A stretch of DNA of 64,000 nt from positions 62,001-126,000 of the forward strand of contig NZ_FORN01000011.1 in assembly GCF_900114015.1 (NCBI RefSeq). The letters are read 5' to 3'. Origin of the DNA: Caulobacter sp. UNC279MFTsu5.1 (GTDB lineage Bacteria > Pseudomonadota > Alphaproteobacteria > Caulobacterales > Caulobacteraceae). This document shows positions 8,612-18,662 of this stretch, one piece after another (the first letter of the stretch is position 1; each line of letters starts with the position of its first letter). The notes beneath the pieces were generated by a model. That model worked only from the letters and a program-made list of their open reading frames with translations. It searched no databases and was not told where the DNA came from. The translations under genes and the position numbers were made by a program.

Positions 8612-8680
8612 GCTAAACGCCCCGCGACCTTGTGTTTCTCCACCGGAGAAACACGCTGCGACTTTGTGTTTCTCGGAAGG
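8612..8680 (+). promoter_or_regulatory. argG leader with two mutually exclusive hairpins
   Basis: A possible Caulobacter-type -10 (GCTAAAC, 8612-8618) precedes three related segments. gtgtttctcc (8632-8641) pairs perfectly with ggagaaacac (8645-8654) over a 3-base loop. The same ggagaaacac can instead pair with a second gtgtttctc (8666-8674), whose 3' edge touches the Shine-Dalgarno ggaagg (8675-8680) of argG. The two folds cannot coexist. The base pairing is seen in the sequence; the regulatory role and the promoter are inferred. Confidence 0.5.
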
Positions 8681-8688
8681 ACCCCCTC

Positions 8689-9918
<1,230 letters not shown>

Positions 9919-9941
9919 GCTTTACGGTCCTTCGACACGAG

Positions 9942-9975
9942 AAAGCCCCGCCGGCGACAGCGGGGCTTTTTTGTT
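9942..9975 (+). terminator. Rho-independent terminator of argG
   Basis: Perfect 10-bp stem aaagccccgc (9942-9951) and gcggggcttt (9960-9969) with an 8-base loop, followed by further T residues. It lies 24 bases after the argG stop. Confidence 0.9.
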
Positions 9976-10025
9976 TGGACCGGCTTTTGATCCAGGTCAG
10001 GCGTCAGCAGGCGCCGTTCCCGGCC

Positions 10026-11615
10026 CTACTTCCGCTTTCGAGTGGCCGCGGGCGCCGCTCGGGTTTGGGGCGTCGTCTCAGGCAGTCGCGGGAAAACCGA
10101 GAAATCCGGCAGCGGATGCGCCTGAAGTTCGGCGTCGTTCCCGATCGGCAGGATGGAGGCCTTCGACCCATCGAACGCCGGCCAGGCCGGCAGCCCGTCG
10201 CCCGTCGGGCCGCCCGTTCGCGCGAACTGGACCACGGTGTCGGCCAGCCGGTCCGCCAGCCGCCGATCCTCCGCGGCCCAGGACCGCGGGTCCACGGCGA
10301 GATTGTCGAACATGTACTGGACGTCGACGCCGTGGCCGGCGCCGCAGCCCCAGGAACAGGGCGTCGGCGGTTCCGCCGGGCGATGCGCAAAGTAGTAGAC
10401 GTACGATCTGGAGCGCCCGTATTTCGCCTGCAGGGCGGCCCAATACTCCATGCGCCAGCCCCACCAGTCGTTGGTCAGTTGGTTGATGGCGGCGGCGGCC
10501 TCCGTATCGGTCGGGCCGGGATAGGCGGCCAGCAATCGATCGGACGGCGCATAGCCCAGGAGCTTGGCCATCTGGTCGCGGCGCCCGGCGGCGGTGGATG
10601 CGCTGGGGTCGAGGTAGAACCCGATCAGGTCCTTGCCCTCCTCGGCGGTCCATCCCACCAGCAGGGGCACGTCGTTCTGGCCGCCATCGCGATAGGTGGT
10701 GGTCAGGTCCGAGCGCAGCAGGCGCCCGTCGACATAGACGCGCGGCAGCCAGGCTTGCTTCTGCAGGTCCTCGACGCTCAGCTTGCGCAGGTCCGCCAGA
10801 CGTTCCGCCCCGACGGCCTTGGCGAAGGCTAGGCCCTTTGCTTCGGCGGTGGAGTTCCGATCGAAGCGGTGATCGTCCTCGGGGTTGATCGGCATCGCAT
10901 CGTTTCCGCTCGCGGCGATGGCCCGCTGAAACAGGCCCTTCGCCAAAGGAGACGCGACCAGCACAGCGACCGATTCACCTCCCGAGGATTCGCCCATGAT
11001 CGTCACGCGGTCGGGATCGCCGCCGAAGGCCGCGATGTTCGTCCTCACCCAGCGCAGGGCCGCGATCTGGTCGAGAATGCCCTGGTTTCCGGACACGTGC
11101 TCCGGCGACTCGGCGCTCAATTCGGGAGACGCATAGAACCCGAATATGCCGAGACGGTAGCTGAGGGTGACCACGATGGCCCCGCGCCTGGCCAGATTGG
11201 CGCCGTTCTGCACGGGCACGGCGGCGGCGCCGCTGTCCATGGCGCCGCCGTGGATCCACACGATGACCGGCAGTTTCTCGGCCTTGGCCGGCGCCCACAC
11301 GTTCAAATACAGGCAGTCTTCGCTCTTGGGGTTTGGAACCCAGGTCGCCGTCTGGGCGCAGGCCGGGGCGAAATCCCGCGTCGGCCTTTGGCCCTCCCAC
11401 GCGACGACGGGTTGCGGCGGCCGCCAGCGGAGGTCGCCCAGGGGCGGCGCCGCGAACGGGATCCCGAAATATTCATTGAGGCCGCCGTTCTGCGATCCCA
11501 CGATCGCGCCTCCGGTCACCTTCACGGGCTGGGTCGCCGGCAAGGCGTAGCTGGCGTGAGAAAAGAACAGGCTCAAGAGGCCGGCGACAGCGGTCCTCAT
11601 CCCCAAACGCTTCAC
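10026..11615 (-). CDS. Secreted type-B carboxylesterase
   Basis: A 529-residue alpha/beta hydrolase of the COesterase/para-nitrobenzyl esterase family. A signal peptide with a hydrophobic core AVAGLLSLFF and an Ala-Leu-Pro cleavage region suggests the periplasm or beyond. The mature part has the family N-terminus (FGIPFAAPPLGDLRWRPP), the disulphide-region EDCLYLNVW, the oxyanion stretch IHGG and the nucleophile GESSGGESV. A plausible catalytic His is in GHGVDVQYMF. It starts at a GTG (11615) preceded by aggggg. The substrate is unknown; aromatic esters would fit the neighbourhood but that is speculation. Confidence 0.9.
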   Translation of the reverse strand: MKRLGMRTAVAGLLSLFFSHASYALPATQPVKVTGGAIVGSQNGGLNEYFGIPFAAPPLGDLRWRPPQPVVAWEGQRPTRDFAPACAQTATWVPNPKSEDCLYLNVWAPAKAEKLPVIVWIHGGAMDSGAAAVPVQNGANLARRGAIVVTLSYRLGIFGFYASPELSAESPEHVSGNQGILDQIAALRWVRTNIAAFGGDPDRVTIMGESSGGESVAVLVASPLAKGLFQRAIAASGNDAMPINPEDDHRFDRNSTAEAKGLAFAKAVGAERLADLRKLSVEDLQKQAWLPRVYVDGRLLRSDLTTTYRDGGQNDVPLLVGWTAEEGKDLIGFYLDPSASTAAGRRDQMAKLLGYAPSDRLLAAYPGPTDTEAAAAINQLTNDWWGWRMEYWAALQAKYGRSRSYVYYFAHRPAEPPTPCSWGCGAGHGVDVQYMFDNLAVDPRSWAAEDRRLADRLADTVVQFARTGGPTGDGLPAWPAFDGSKASILPIGNDAELQAHPLPDFSVFPRLPETTPQTRAAPAATRKRK

Positions 11616-11848
11616 GATTTCCCCCTGCGGCGTCTTCCGGCCCCGTCATCGACCGGCTTGTTTTTGTTCGCGAGATTCCATCGCAAACAGACGGCCCATA
11701 ACATGCCGACCGAGATATCCGTCTTCGATTTCACTGACGGCCGCATCAGCTGAATTGGCCGGCCGGTTTCCGAGGCCGGCGACCCTCGCGCCCTGACACC
11801 AGGCGTCGATCCGTTTTCGCGGCCCGGATCAGGGCGGTGTTCCGTTTG

Positions 11849-12238
11849 TCAGGCCGTCGCCGGCCCGGCCGTCGGCTGCACCAGGCTGGGCGCCAGGTTC
11901 ACGCCGGTCTTGTTGTAGATCACCCAGCCGATCAGCCGGAACGCCGCGTCCAGCAGCTGCTGGGCCAGGACCAGGGTCATGAACTTGGTGAACTGCAGGG
12001 TCTGGTTGAAGGCCAGCTGCTGGTTGCGCATGATCATGTCGGCCGCCTCGGCCGGGATCTGGTGGTTGGCCAGGGCCACCCGCGTCTGCATGGTCGCCTC
12101 GGCCAGGCTGCGCAGGTAGCCGGCCACCACCGACTTGTTGGCGTTCCACCACTGGGTGGACACCCCGCCCAGTTCGTCCTCCAGCGCCGAGACCAGGTCG
12201 TCCACGTTGTCGATGTCCAGGCTCGCGAAGTCGACCAT
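11849..12238 (-). CDS. Hypothetical protein (129 aa)
   Basis: Not recognised. The N-terminus is acidic (DFASLDIDNVDDLVSALEDELGG), followed by a predicted helical region rich in Gln and Ala. The C-terminal half is amphipathic to hydrophobic (FMTLVLAQQLLDAAFRLIGWVIY) and could associate with the membrane. It starts at an ATG (12238), 13 bases after the stop of the upstream lipoprotein gene, so the two are almost certainly one transcript. Confidence 0.65.
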   Translation of the reverse strand: MVDFASLDIDNVDDLVSALEDELGGVSTQWWNANKSVVAGYLRSLAEATMQTRVALANHQIPAEAADMIMRNQQLAFNQTLQFTKFMTLVLAQQLLDAAFRLIGWVIYNKTGVNLAPSLVQPTAGPATA

Positions 12239-12251
12239 CGGTTCCCGCCCT

Positions 12252-12701
12252 CTAGTTCTTCATGGCGCCGACGGCCTTGGCCGCCTGGTCGCAGCTGATC
12301 ATCATGGCCGTGGTGGCGCCGGTTCCCGGAACCAGGCCGTAGGTCCTGTGCAGCGTCGCCAGGCCCGAGACCTGGGCGCTGCAGCCCTTGATGAAGCCGA
12401 CGGTGGCGCCGCGCGCGTCCTCGGCCCGCCTGCCGGCCACGGGCGCCGAGGCGGCGCGTACGGCGACCACGGCCAGGGCGCCCTGGATGGTGGCGTAGGT
12501 GTCGACCGCGCCCGGATAGGTCGCCTTGTCCTGGTAGAGCCCCATCTCGGCCTGGGCCGCCAACTTGGCCACGCTCTCGTAGGCGGCGGTGGTCTTCTGG
12601 TCGAGGGTCGCGTCATAGGGCGGCGCGAACAGCGCGCAGGCGCTCAGGATCAGGGCCAGGCCGGCGACGCCGGAGGCGCGGATCACGGAAACGATGGTCA
12701 T
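12252..12701 (-). CDS. Hypothetical lipoprotein (149 aa)
   Basis: Starting at the ATG at 12701 gives a short signal peptide ending in the lipobox LILSAC, so the mature protein should be lipidated on Cys22 or so. The rest is Ala-rich and helical, with two further cysteines (GCSAQ and SCDQA) that could form a disulphide. No family is recognised. It is followed closely by the 129-residue gene and lies downstream of the penicillin-acylase gene by 58 bases. Confidence 0.65.
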   Translation of the reverse strand: MTIVSVIRASGVAGLALILSACALFAPPYDATLDQKTTAAYESVAKLAAQAEMGLYQDKATYPGAVDTYATIQGALAVVAVRAASAPVAGRRAEDARGATVGFIKGCSAQVSGLATLHRTYGLVPGTGATTAMMISCDQAAKAVGAMKN

Positions 12702-12759
12702 GCGGCGCCTCCCCCAAGGCCAATCACGGGTGGTGATCGCGCCGGACTCAAGCAGTCGC

Positions 12760-14970
12760 TCATCGGGCCTCGCCCGGCCGATAGGTCCGCTCGACATGGC
12801 CGTTCAGCTGGTCCGGATAGAAATAGACCGCCCGCAGGTCGCCCTTGGCGTAGCGCTGGGCCTGGTCGGCGAAATGCCGGGAGGCCGGGTCGCCGCTCTC
12901 GCCGCCGGCCGACACCGCCAGGGCCTTCACCCTCGGCCCGAACTCGACCACGGCCACGAAGCTGTTGCCGCCGGTCCCGTAGTACTTCTTCGTGCCCGGA
13001 TAGCGCTTGGCCCCGAACGAGGCCAGCGAGCCCCACTGGCCCGAGGTGAACGGCACGGGGATCGAGGGCTTGCGGTCGTCGAAGGTCTGGACGATGGCGC
13101 CGTCGTTGCGCTGGAAGCGGTTGATCTGACCCCAGGGCGTGCGCCAGTCGCCGAAGTCGGCCGCCAGGCGGTCCGAGGCCTCGGCCAGGGCCGCCAGCTT
13201 CTGGGCCGGCGTCGTGCGCTCGGCCATGTACTTGTAGACCGACACGCCCTGGGTCCTGGCTTCGGCCGCCGACTTCGCCCACAGAGCCTCGCCCCAGAAC
13301 ACCGCTAGCGAGGTCTCGGTCGAGCCTTCCGACCACTTCAGGTCCCAGGCCTTCAGCGCCGCCATCTGGGCCGCGAGCCGGGCCTTGACCGGATCGTGGT
13401 CGGGCGTCGCGTCATAGGCCTTGGAAAGCGTCGGGATCAGGTCGGCGAAGGCGGTCAGGTAGGGGTCGTAGGCCGCTTCGACCAGGGTCGGCGGGCTGAA
13501 GTCCTTGCGGGCGCTCAGCACCCGCGTGGCGTGGACCCCGCGCGGCGTCTCGCCGACGCTGTCCATGTAGCGCGGATAGTCGGCCTGTTTGGGGCTGTAG
13601 GGGCCGGCCGCCGAATAGGGCCAGTTGTTGGTGTTCATCAGCCAGCCGTTGGGCGGGTTCTTCAGGTGGGGCGCCTCGGACAGGGCGTGCAGGCCGTTCC
13701 AGTCGGTGGCCGGGTCCGAGCCGTCGACCGGTTTGGTGTAGTCGAAGCGGTCGTCGCGGCGCGGGATGAACTGTGGATGCAGATAGGCCACCTCGCCCTT
13801 GTCGTCGGCGAACAGGGTGTTGTTCGAGGAATTGGCCTTCAGCTCGGCCACCTTCAGGAAGCTTTCGTAGTCGATGGCCTTGGTGCGCAGGAACGACTGC
13901 TCCAGGGCCTCGACCGGCCGGTACATCATCGCGAAGGCGATCCATTTGTCGCCCGCCGCCCGAACGATCGGACCGTGATGGGTGCGATAGACGGTGAAGG
14001 TTCTGTGGGCCAGCGACCCGTCGGCGGCCTTGTAGGCGACCTCGACGGTCGAGGTCGTCACCGGCCGCGCCTCGGCCCCGTACCGGTAGAACAGCTTGCC
14101 GTCCTTGCGGACGATGGTCTCGGCGAACTCGTCGACCACGTCGACCGTGCTGGAGGTGTGCATCCAGCCGGCGCGGGCGTTGAAGCCCTGATAGACGAAG
14201 AACTGTCCCCAGGTCGCCGCGCCATAGGCGTTCAGCCCCGCGTCGCTGGTCATCTGCAGCTCGGAGCGGAAGAAGAACGAGGTGTGCGGGTTGATCAGCA
14301 GCAGGGCGTGGCCGTCCCTGGTGTTGGACGGGGCGATGGCGAAGCCGTTCGATCCGGTGGGCTCGCGGAACGCGACGCCTTGCGCGAACTCCCGGGCCCG
14401 GACCTCGGCCGAGGCCTGCCGTTGCGGCTGGCCGTAGAACGCCTCCAGCTCGCCCAGCGAGATCCGCTCGACGTCGCCGCCGATGCTGCCCTCGGTGAAG
14501 CTCAGCGCCATCCACGGCTCGAACCGGGTGATGACCTTCGGCTTCACGGCCGGATGGGTCGCCAGGTAGAAGTTCAGCCCGTCGGCCCAGGCGTCCATCA
14601 GCGCCTTCAGCCAGGCGGGGCTCTGGGCGTAGCGGGCCTTCAGGTCGGCGGGATCGACGAACAGCTTCATCCGCAGGTCCTGCCAGACGGCCTTCTCGCC
14701 TTCGGCTTCCGCCGTGCGGCCCAGGGCCGTCAGGTAGTTGGCCTCGACCCGGTTGAAGTCGTCCTCGGCCTGGGCGTAGACCATGCCGAACACCGCGTCG
14801 GCGTCGCTCTTGCCGTGCACATGGGCGATCCCCCAGTCGTCACGGACGATCTGGACCCTGGCCGCGACGGCGCGCTGGCGAGCCAGGTCGGCGGCGGGCG
14901 AGGCCGCCAGGGCGGGCGCCGACAGCGCCGCGCAGGCCGCCGACAGCAGCAACAGATTTCCGATATGCAA
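12760..14970 (-). CDS. Penicillin acylase-family Ntn hydrolase, exported
   Basis: A 736-residue exported Ntn hydrolase. After a signal peptide ending near ALAASPAA come the alpha-chain region (IVRDDWGIAHVHG) and TGSNGFAIAPS, where Ser207 should become the N-terminal nucleophile of the beta chain after autoproteolysis. LLINPHTSF and the later NNTLFADDKGEVAYLHPQ also match. Relatives cleave acyl amides: penicillins, acyl-homoserine lactones or aculeacin; the substrate cannot be read here. The start is a TTG at 14970 preceded by a strong gggaggg. It lies 72 bases after the transporter gene and may be read through from the pca operon. Confidence 0.88.
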   Translation of the reverse strand: MHIGNLLLLSAACAALSAPALAASPAADLARQRAVAARVQIVRDDWGIAHVHGKSDADAVFGMVYAQAEDDFNRVEANYLTALGRTAEAEGEKAVWQDLRMKLFVDPADLKARYAQSPAWLKALMDAWADGLNFYLATHPAVKPKVITRFEPWMALSFTEGSIGGDVERISLGELEAFYGQPQRQASAEVRAREFAQGVAFREPTGSNGFAIAPSNTRDGHALLLINPHTSFFFRSELQMTSDAGLNAYGAATWGQFFVYQGFNARAGWMHTSSTVDVVDEFAETIVRKDGKLFYRYGAEARPVTTSTVEVAYKAADGSLAHRTFTVYRTHHGPIVRAAGDKWIAFAMMYRPVEALEQSFLRTKAIDYESFLKVAELKANSSNNTLFADDKGEVAYLHPQFIPRRDDRFDYTKPVDGSDPATDWNGLHALSEAPHLKNPPNGWLMNTNNWPYSAAGPYSPKQADYPRYMDSVGETPRGVHATRVLSARKDFSPPTLVEAAYDPYLTAFADLIPTLSKAYDATPDHDPVKARLAAQMAALKAWDLKWSEGSTETSLAVFWGEALWAKSAAEARTQGVSVYKYMAERTTPAQKLAALAEASDRLAADFGDWRTPWGQINRFQRNDGAIVQTFDDRKPSIPVPFTSGQWGSLASFGAKRYPGTKKYYGTGGNSFVAVVEFGPRVKALAVSAGGESGDPASRHFADQAQRYAKGDLRAVYFYPDQLNGHVERTYRPGEAR

Positions 14971-15042
14971 GACGCGCCCTCCCGATTCACGGGACCGGAC
15001 CGTCGGGCGCCGCCCTGCCGTTGTCCAGGCCCGGACGGGGCG

Positions 15043-16257
15043 TCAGTCTTCCGCGACAGGGCGAGCCGCCAGCCAGAGGCAGATCAGGCCCCCGGCTGCG
15101 ATGACCGGCAGCAGGGCCAGCAGCACCTGGTTGGACGAGCGCCCGGCGCCGATCAGGGCGGCGGCCAGCAGCGGGCCTGCGGCCGAGCCGAGTCGTCCCA
15201 TGACCACGGCGGCGCCGACGCCCGTGCCGCGCAGGCGGGCGGGATAGAAGCCCGGCGCCAGGCCGTAGACCGTGGACTGCACGCCGGAGACGGTGGCCCC
15301 CAAGGCCGCGCCGACCGCCAGATAGACCAGCAGCGAGGCCGGCGCGCCGGCCGCCGCCGCCACCGAGGCCGCCGAGGCGCCGAACACGCCCAGGATGGTC
15401 AGGGTCCGCCGCCGGCGGTTGTCCATCAGCCAGCCGGTGGCGATGCTGCCGGCCGCGCCCGCCAGGTTGAAGGCCATCTGCACCAGGCCGGCGTCGGGCC
15501 GGCTCAGGCCCCGGCCGATCAGCAGCGACGGCAGCCAGCTGAGCAGCAGGTACATGATCAGCAGGGCCAGGAAGAAGGCGGTCCACAGCAGCAGGGTGGT
15601 TAAGGCCCGCCCTTCGCCGGCGATCGCCTCGACGAAACCCGATTTCCGACCGTCGGCCGCGCTCGGGGCCTTCGGCGGGTTGGGCAGCAGCGGGATGGCC
15701 AGCAGCAGGGCCAGCAGCGGTCCCACGCCGCCGACGTGGAAGATCATCCGCCAGTCCGACGGCTCGGCCCCGGCCAGGCTGACCAGGGCGGCCACGGCCC
15801 CACCGCAGGGCATGCCGGCATAGAGAAAGCCGACGGCCCGGCTGCGCAGCTTGGGCGTGACGCTTTCGGCCACGATGGCGATCAGGTTGGGCAGGGCCCC
15901 GCCCAGGCCGACGCCGGTGAGAAAGCGGGCCAGCAGCAAGCTCTTGAGATCCGTGGCCAGGCCCGTGGCGATCGACAGCAAGCCGAACGCGGCCACCGAG
16001 ACCAGCAGGGTGACCTTGCGGCCGAAGCGATCGGAAAGCCGGCCGCCCATGGCGGCGCCCGCCATCAGGCCAAAGGTGCTGACGCTGAAGAACCAGCCCA
16101 GGTCCTCGGGCTTGAGGCCCAGATCCGGCGCCAGGCGCGGCGCGGCGACCCCGGCGGCCTGCAGGTCGAAACCCTCGAACAGGGCTAGGAGGCAGCAGAG
16201 GGCGACGGCGATCAGGCCGCCGCGCTGCGGGCTTGCGGTGGGGTCGCCGTGGCGCAT
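15043..16257 (-). CDS. MFS aromatic acid:H+ symporter, PcaK-like
   Basis: A 404-residue major facilitator with 12 hydrophobic segments. The AAHS-family hallmark is the first helix with FEGFDLQAAGVAAP, followed by the loop 2-3 motif GGRLSDRFGRK. Members of this family take up 4-hydroxybenzoate, protocatechuate or related acids across the inner membrane. Its position at the end of the pobA-pca operon supports 4-hydroxybenzoate/protocatechuate import; the exact substrate is inferred. It starts at an ATG (16257), 57 bases after the pcaL stop, with a palindrome in the gap. Confidence 0.88.
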   Translation of the reverse strand: MRHGDPTASPQRGGLIAVALCCLLALFEGFDLQAAGVAAPRLAPDLGLKPEDLGWFFSVSTFGLMAGAAMGGRLSDRFGRKVTLLVSVAAFGLLSIATGLATDLKSLLLARFLTGVGLGGALPNLIAIVAESVTPKLRSRAVGFLYAGMPCGGAVAALVSLAGAEPSDWRMIFHVGGVGPLLALLLAIPLLPNPPKAPSAADGRKSGFVEAIAGEGRALTTLLLWTAFFLALLIMYLLLSWLPSLLIGRGLSRPDAGLVQMAFNLAGAAGSIATGWLMDNRRRRTLTILGVFGASAASVAAAAGAPASLLVYLAVGAALGATVSGVQSTVYGLAPGFYPARLRGTGVGAAVVMGRLGSAAGPLLAAALIGAGRSSNQVLLALLPVIAAGGLICLWLAARPVAED

Positions 16258-16282
16258 GGGTTCTCCTGGGGTTTCCTCGACG

Positions 16283-16300
16283 TCGAACGTTTTCGTTCGA
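16283..16300. promoter_or_regulatory. Palindrome between pcaL and the transporter gene
   Basis: Perfect 7-bp arms TCGAACG and CGTTCGA with a 4-base TTTT spacer, 26 bases upstream of the transporter start. It could be an operator for an internal promoter or an intercistronic RNA hairpin; neither is shown by sequence alone. Confidence 0.4.
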
Positions 16301-16314
16301 TCTGTTGATTGGCG

Positions 16315-17496
16315 TCAGCCCAACTTGGACATGACCTCGGCGGCTTCGGTGAAGGCGGTGTTGGCGGCCGGCACGCCGGCATAGATGGCGATCTGCATCA
16401 GCACCTCCTTCAGCTCGTCCTCGGTGAAACCGCCCTGTTCGAGGCCGGCGCGGACATGCAGGCGGAACTCCTCCCAGCGGGCCAGGCTGGCGCAGATCGC
16501 CAGCACCAGCAGGCGGCGGGTGCGGTGGTCGAGGCCGGGGCGTCCCCAGATCTCGTTCCAGGCGTAGCGGGTAATCATCGCCTGGTAGTCGGCAGTGAAC
16601 GGCGTGCGGCCGGCCAGCGACTTGTCGACCCAGGCGTCGCCCAGGACCTTGCGGCGGGTGATCAGACCGGCCTCGAACAGCGTGTCCTGGGCCTCGCGGA
16701 CGGCGGTTCCATGCTGGACCTCGGCCAGGAAGGCGCGCACCGCCCCGGCGAAGGCGATCGGGGCTTCCAGGCTGGGCAGGTGGGCGCCTTCGACCACGGC
16801 GTGGCGGGCGCCGGGGACGGCGGCGACGATCCGCTCGCCGTGCCCCTCGAAGGGGGTCGCGGCGTCCAGGGTTCCGGTGATCACCAGGGTCGGGACGCGG
16901 ATGGCGGGCAGGCGCTCCAGCAACGCCATGTCGCGGATGGCCGCGCCGCAGCCGCAGTAGCCGTCGGGGTTCTGGGCCAGGATGCCGGCCCGGACGGTCT
17001 CGACGATCTCGGGGCGCCGCGCGCGGAAGCCGTCGGAGAAGAAGCGACCCAGCACCATCTCGACGATGGCGGCCAGGCCCTCGGCCCGGATCAGGGCCAG
17101 GCGCTGGTCCCAGACCGCCGGATCCATGGCTGGGGAGGTGCAGGCCAGCACCAGCGCCTCGATCCGCCCGGGCGCCTTCGTGGCCAGTTCCATGGCGATC
17201 ATGCCGCCCAGCGATGTGCCGCAGAGGCTGGCCTTGGCGATCCCCGCCGCGTCCATGACCGCCAGCACGTCGTCGGCCAGCAGGTCCAGGCTGTAGTCGC
17301 CCGCCGGCGCGTCCGAGGCGCCGTGGCCGCGCGTGTCCAGCCGAAGCACGCGGAAATCGGGCGTCAGGTGCGGGACGGCCAGGTCGTAGAGGGAAAGGTC
17401 CAGGCCGATCGAGTTCAGCAGCACCAGGACCGGCTTGTCGGCGGCGCCGTCCAGCCGCCAGTAGATGCGGGCGCCGTGCGAGATGGCGAAGGGCAT
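16315..17496 (-). CDS. pcaL: PcaL: fused 3-oxoadipate enol-lactonase and 4-carboxymuconolactone decarboxylase
   Basis: A 393-residue bifunctional enzyme. Residues ~1-260 are the alpha/beta hydrolase PcaD (nucleophile Ser95 in CGTSLGG, LRLDTRGHGASD), hydrolysing 3-oxoadipate enol-lactone. Residues ~265-393 are the CMD-fold PcaC (GRPGLDHRTRRLLVLAI, ELKEVLMQIAIYAG), decarboxylating 4-carboxymuconolactone. The fusion is known in several bacteria. Its ATG overlaps the pcaB stop as TGATG, implying translational coupling. Both activities follow PcaB in the protocatechuate branch. Confidence 0.95.
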   Translation of the reverse strand: MPFAISHGARIYWRLDGAADKPVLVLLNSIGLDLSLYDLAVPHLTPDFRVLRLDTRGHGASDAPAGDYSLDLLADDVLAVMDAAGIAKASLCGTSLGGMIAMELATKAPGRIEALVLACTSPAMDPAVWDQRLALIRAEGLAAIVEMVLGRFFSDGFRARRPEIVETVRAGILAQNPDGYCGCGAAIRDMALLERLPAIRVPTLVITGTLDAATPFEGHGERIVAAVPGARHAVVEGAHLPSLEAPIAFAGAVRAFLAEVQHGTAVREAQDTLFEAGLITRRKVLGDAWVDKSLAGRTPFTADYQAMITRYAWNEIWGRPGLDHRTRRLLVLAICASLARWEEFRLHVRAGLEQGGFTEDELKEVLMQIAIYAGVPAANTAFTEAAEVMSKLG

Positions 17497-18647
17497 CAGC
17501 GATCCTTCTTTCGGTGTTCGGCGAGCGCGCGGGCGACCAGCGTTTCGGCCTCGCCGAGGTCGGTTCCGACCTCGGCGGCGGTCAGGTTGGCGGCCATGCG
17601 GTCCGCATCGACCTCCAGCCCCTCGACGACCGGCGCCATGGCGCAAAGGGCGCCGTGGGCCAGCTGGAACAGGTCGGCCAGCACCGGCCCCTCGGCCTGC
17701 CAGCCGCCCAGGCCGCGCTCGTGCTGCTGGAAGGCTAGGGCGGAGACGGCGGTCGCGGCCAGGTGCGGCGCACGCACCGCGGCGGACAGGGCGACCTGAC
17801 AGGCGGTGGGATTGCGCTTGTGGGCCATCGCCGACGAACCGCCGCGGCCCGTCACGCGCGGCTCGAACGCCTCGGCGACCTCGGCCTGGGCCAGCAGGGC
17901 GATGTCGCCGGCGATCTTGCCGACCGCCCCGACCAGGATGGCCAGGCTGGAGGCCAGGCCGGCGACGCCGTCGCGCTGGGCGTGCCAGGGCGTCCCGCTG
18001 GCGGGCAGGTCCAGAAGCGCCGCCATGCGCTCGGCGACCGCCTGTCCCTGGCCGTCCAGGCCGGCCAGCGTCCCGGCCGCGCCGCCCAGCTGCAGGCGGA
18101 TCGCGGCGGCCTGCTCGGCCTCGAAGCGCGCGAGGGCGGCGTCCAGGCCCCGCAGCCAGCCGGCGACCTTCAGGCCGAAGGTGATCGGCAGGGCGGGCTG
18201 CAGCAGGGTGCGGCCCAGCATCGGCGTCGCCGCGTGGCGTTCGGCCAGGATCGCCAGGGCGTCGGACAGCCGCGCGCCCTCGGCCCGGACCAGCCCCGAG
18301 CCGGCCTTGGCCTGCAGCATCAGGGCGGTGTCGGCCAGGTCCTGGCTGGTCGCGCCCTTGTGCAGCCATGGCGCGACATCGGAGGGCAGCCGGCCGCGCA
18401 GGGCGTTCACCAGCGGGATGGCCAGGGTTCCGGCGTGGGCCGCCTCTTGGGCCAGCGTCTCGACGTCCAGCGGCCGCGCGCAGGCCTCGGCGATGGCGTC
18501 GGCCGCCGTCGCCGGGATCAGGCCGACCTCGGCCTGGGCGCGGGCCAGGGCGGTCTCGAAGTCCAGGGCCGCGCGCAGCAGGGCCTCGTCGCCGAAGGCC
18601 GCCAGCATGGCGGGGGGCGAGGCGGGAAGATCGCGCAGCAGGGACAA
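17496..18647 (-). CDS. pcaB: 3-carboxy-cis,cis-muconate cycloisomerase
   Basis: Member of the fumarase/aspartase superfamily that lactonises 3-carboxy-cis,cis-muconate. The superfamily signature is GRGGSSAMAHKRNP near residue 265. HKGATSQDLADTAL is the second conserved region and PMLGRTLLQPALPITFG the third. At 383 residues it lacks the longer C-terminal extension of some homologues. It begins at a TTG (18647) with gaaagg upstream; the next ATG would remove the conserved N-terminal helix. It lies 16 bases after pcaG. Confidence 0.94.
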   Translation of the reverse strand: MSLLRDLPASPPAMLAAFGDEALLRAALDFETALARAQAEVGLIPATAADAIAEACARPLDVETLAQEAAHAGTLAIPLVNALRGRLPSDVAPWLHKGATSQDLADTALMLQAKAGSGLVRAEGARLSDALAILAERHAATPMLGRTLLQPALPITFGLKVAGWLRGLDAALARFEAEQAAAIRLQLGGAAGTLAGLDGQGQAVAERMAALLDLPASGTPWHAQRDGVAGLASSLAILVGAVGKIAGDIALLAQAEVAEAFEPRVTGRGGSSAMAHKRNPTACQVALSAAVRAPHLAATAVSALAFQQHERGLGGWQAEGPVLADLFQLAHGALCAMAPVVEGLEVDADRMAANLTAAEVGTDLGEAETLVARALAEHRKKDR

Positions 18648-18662
18648 ACGGAAACCTTTCGA

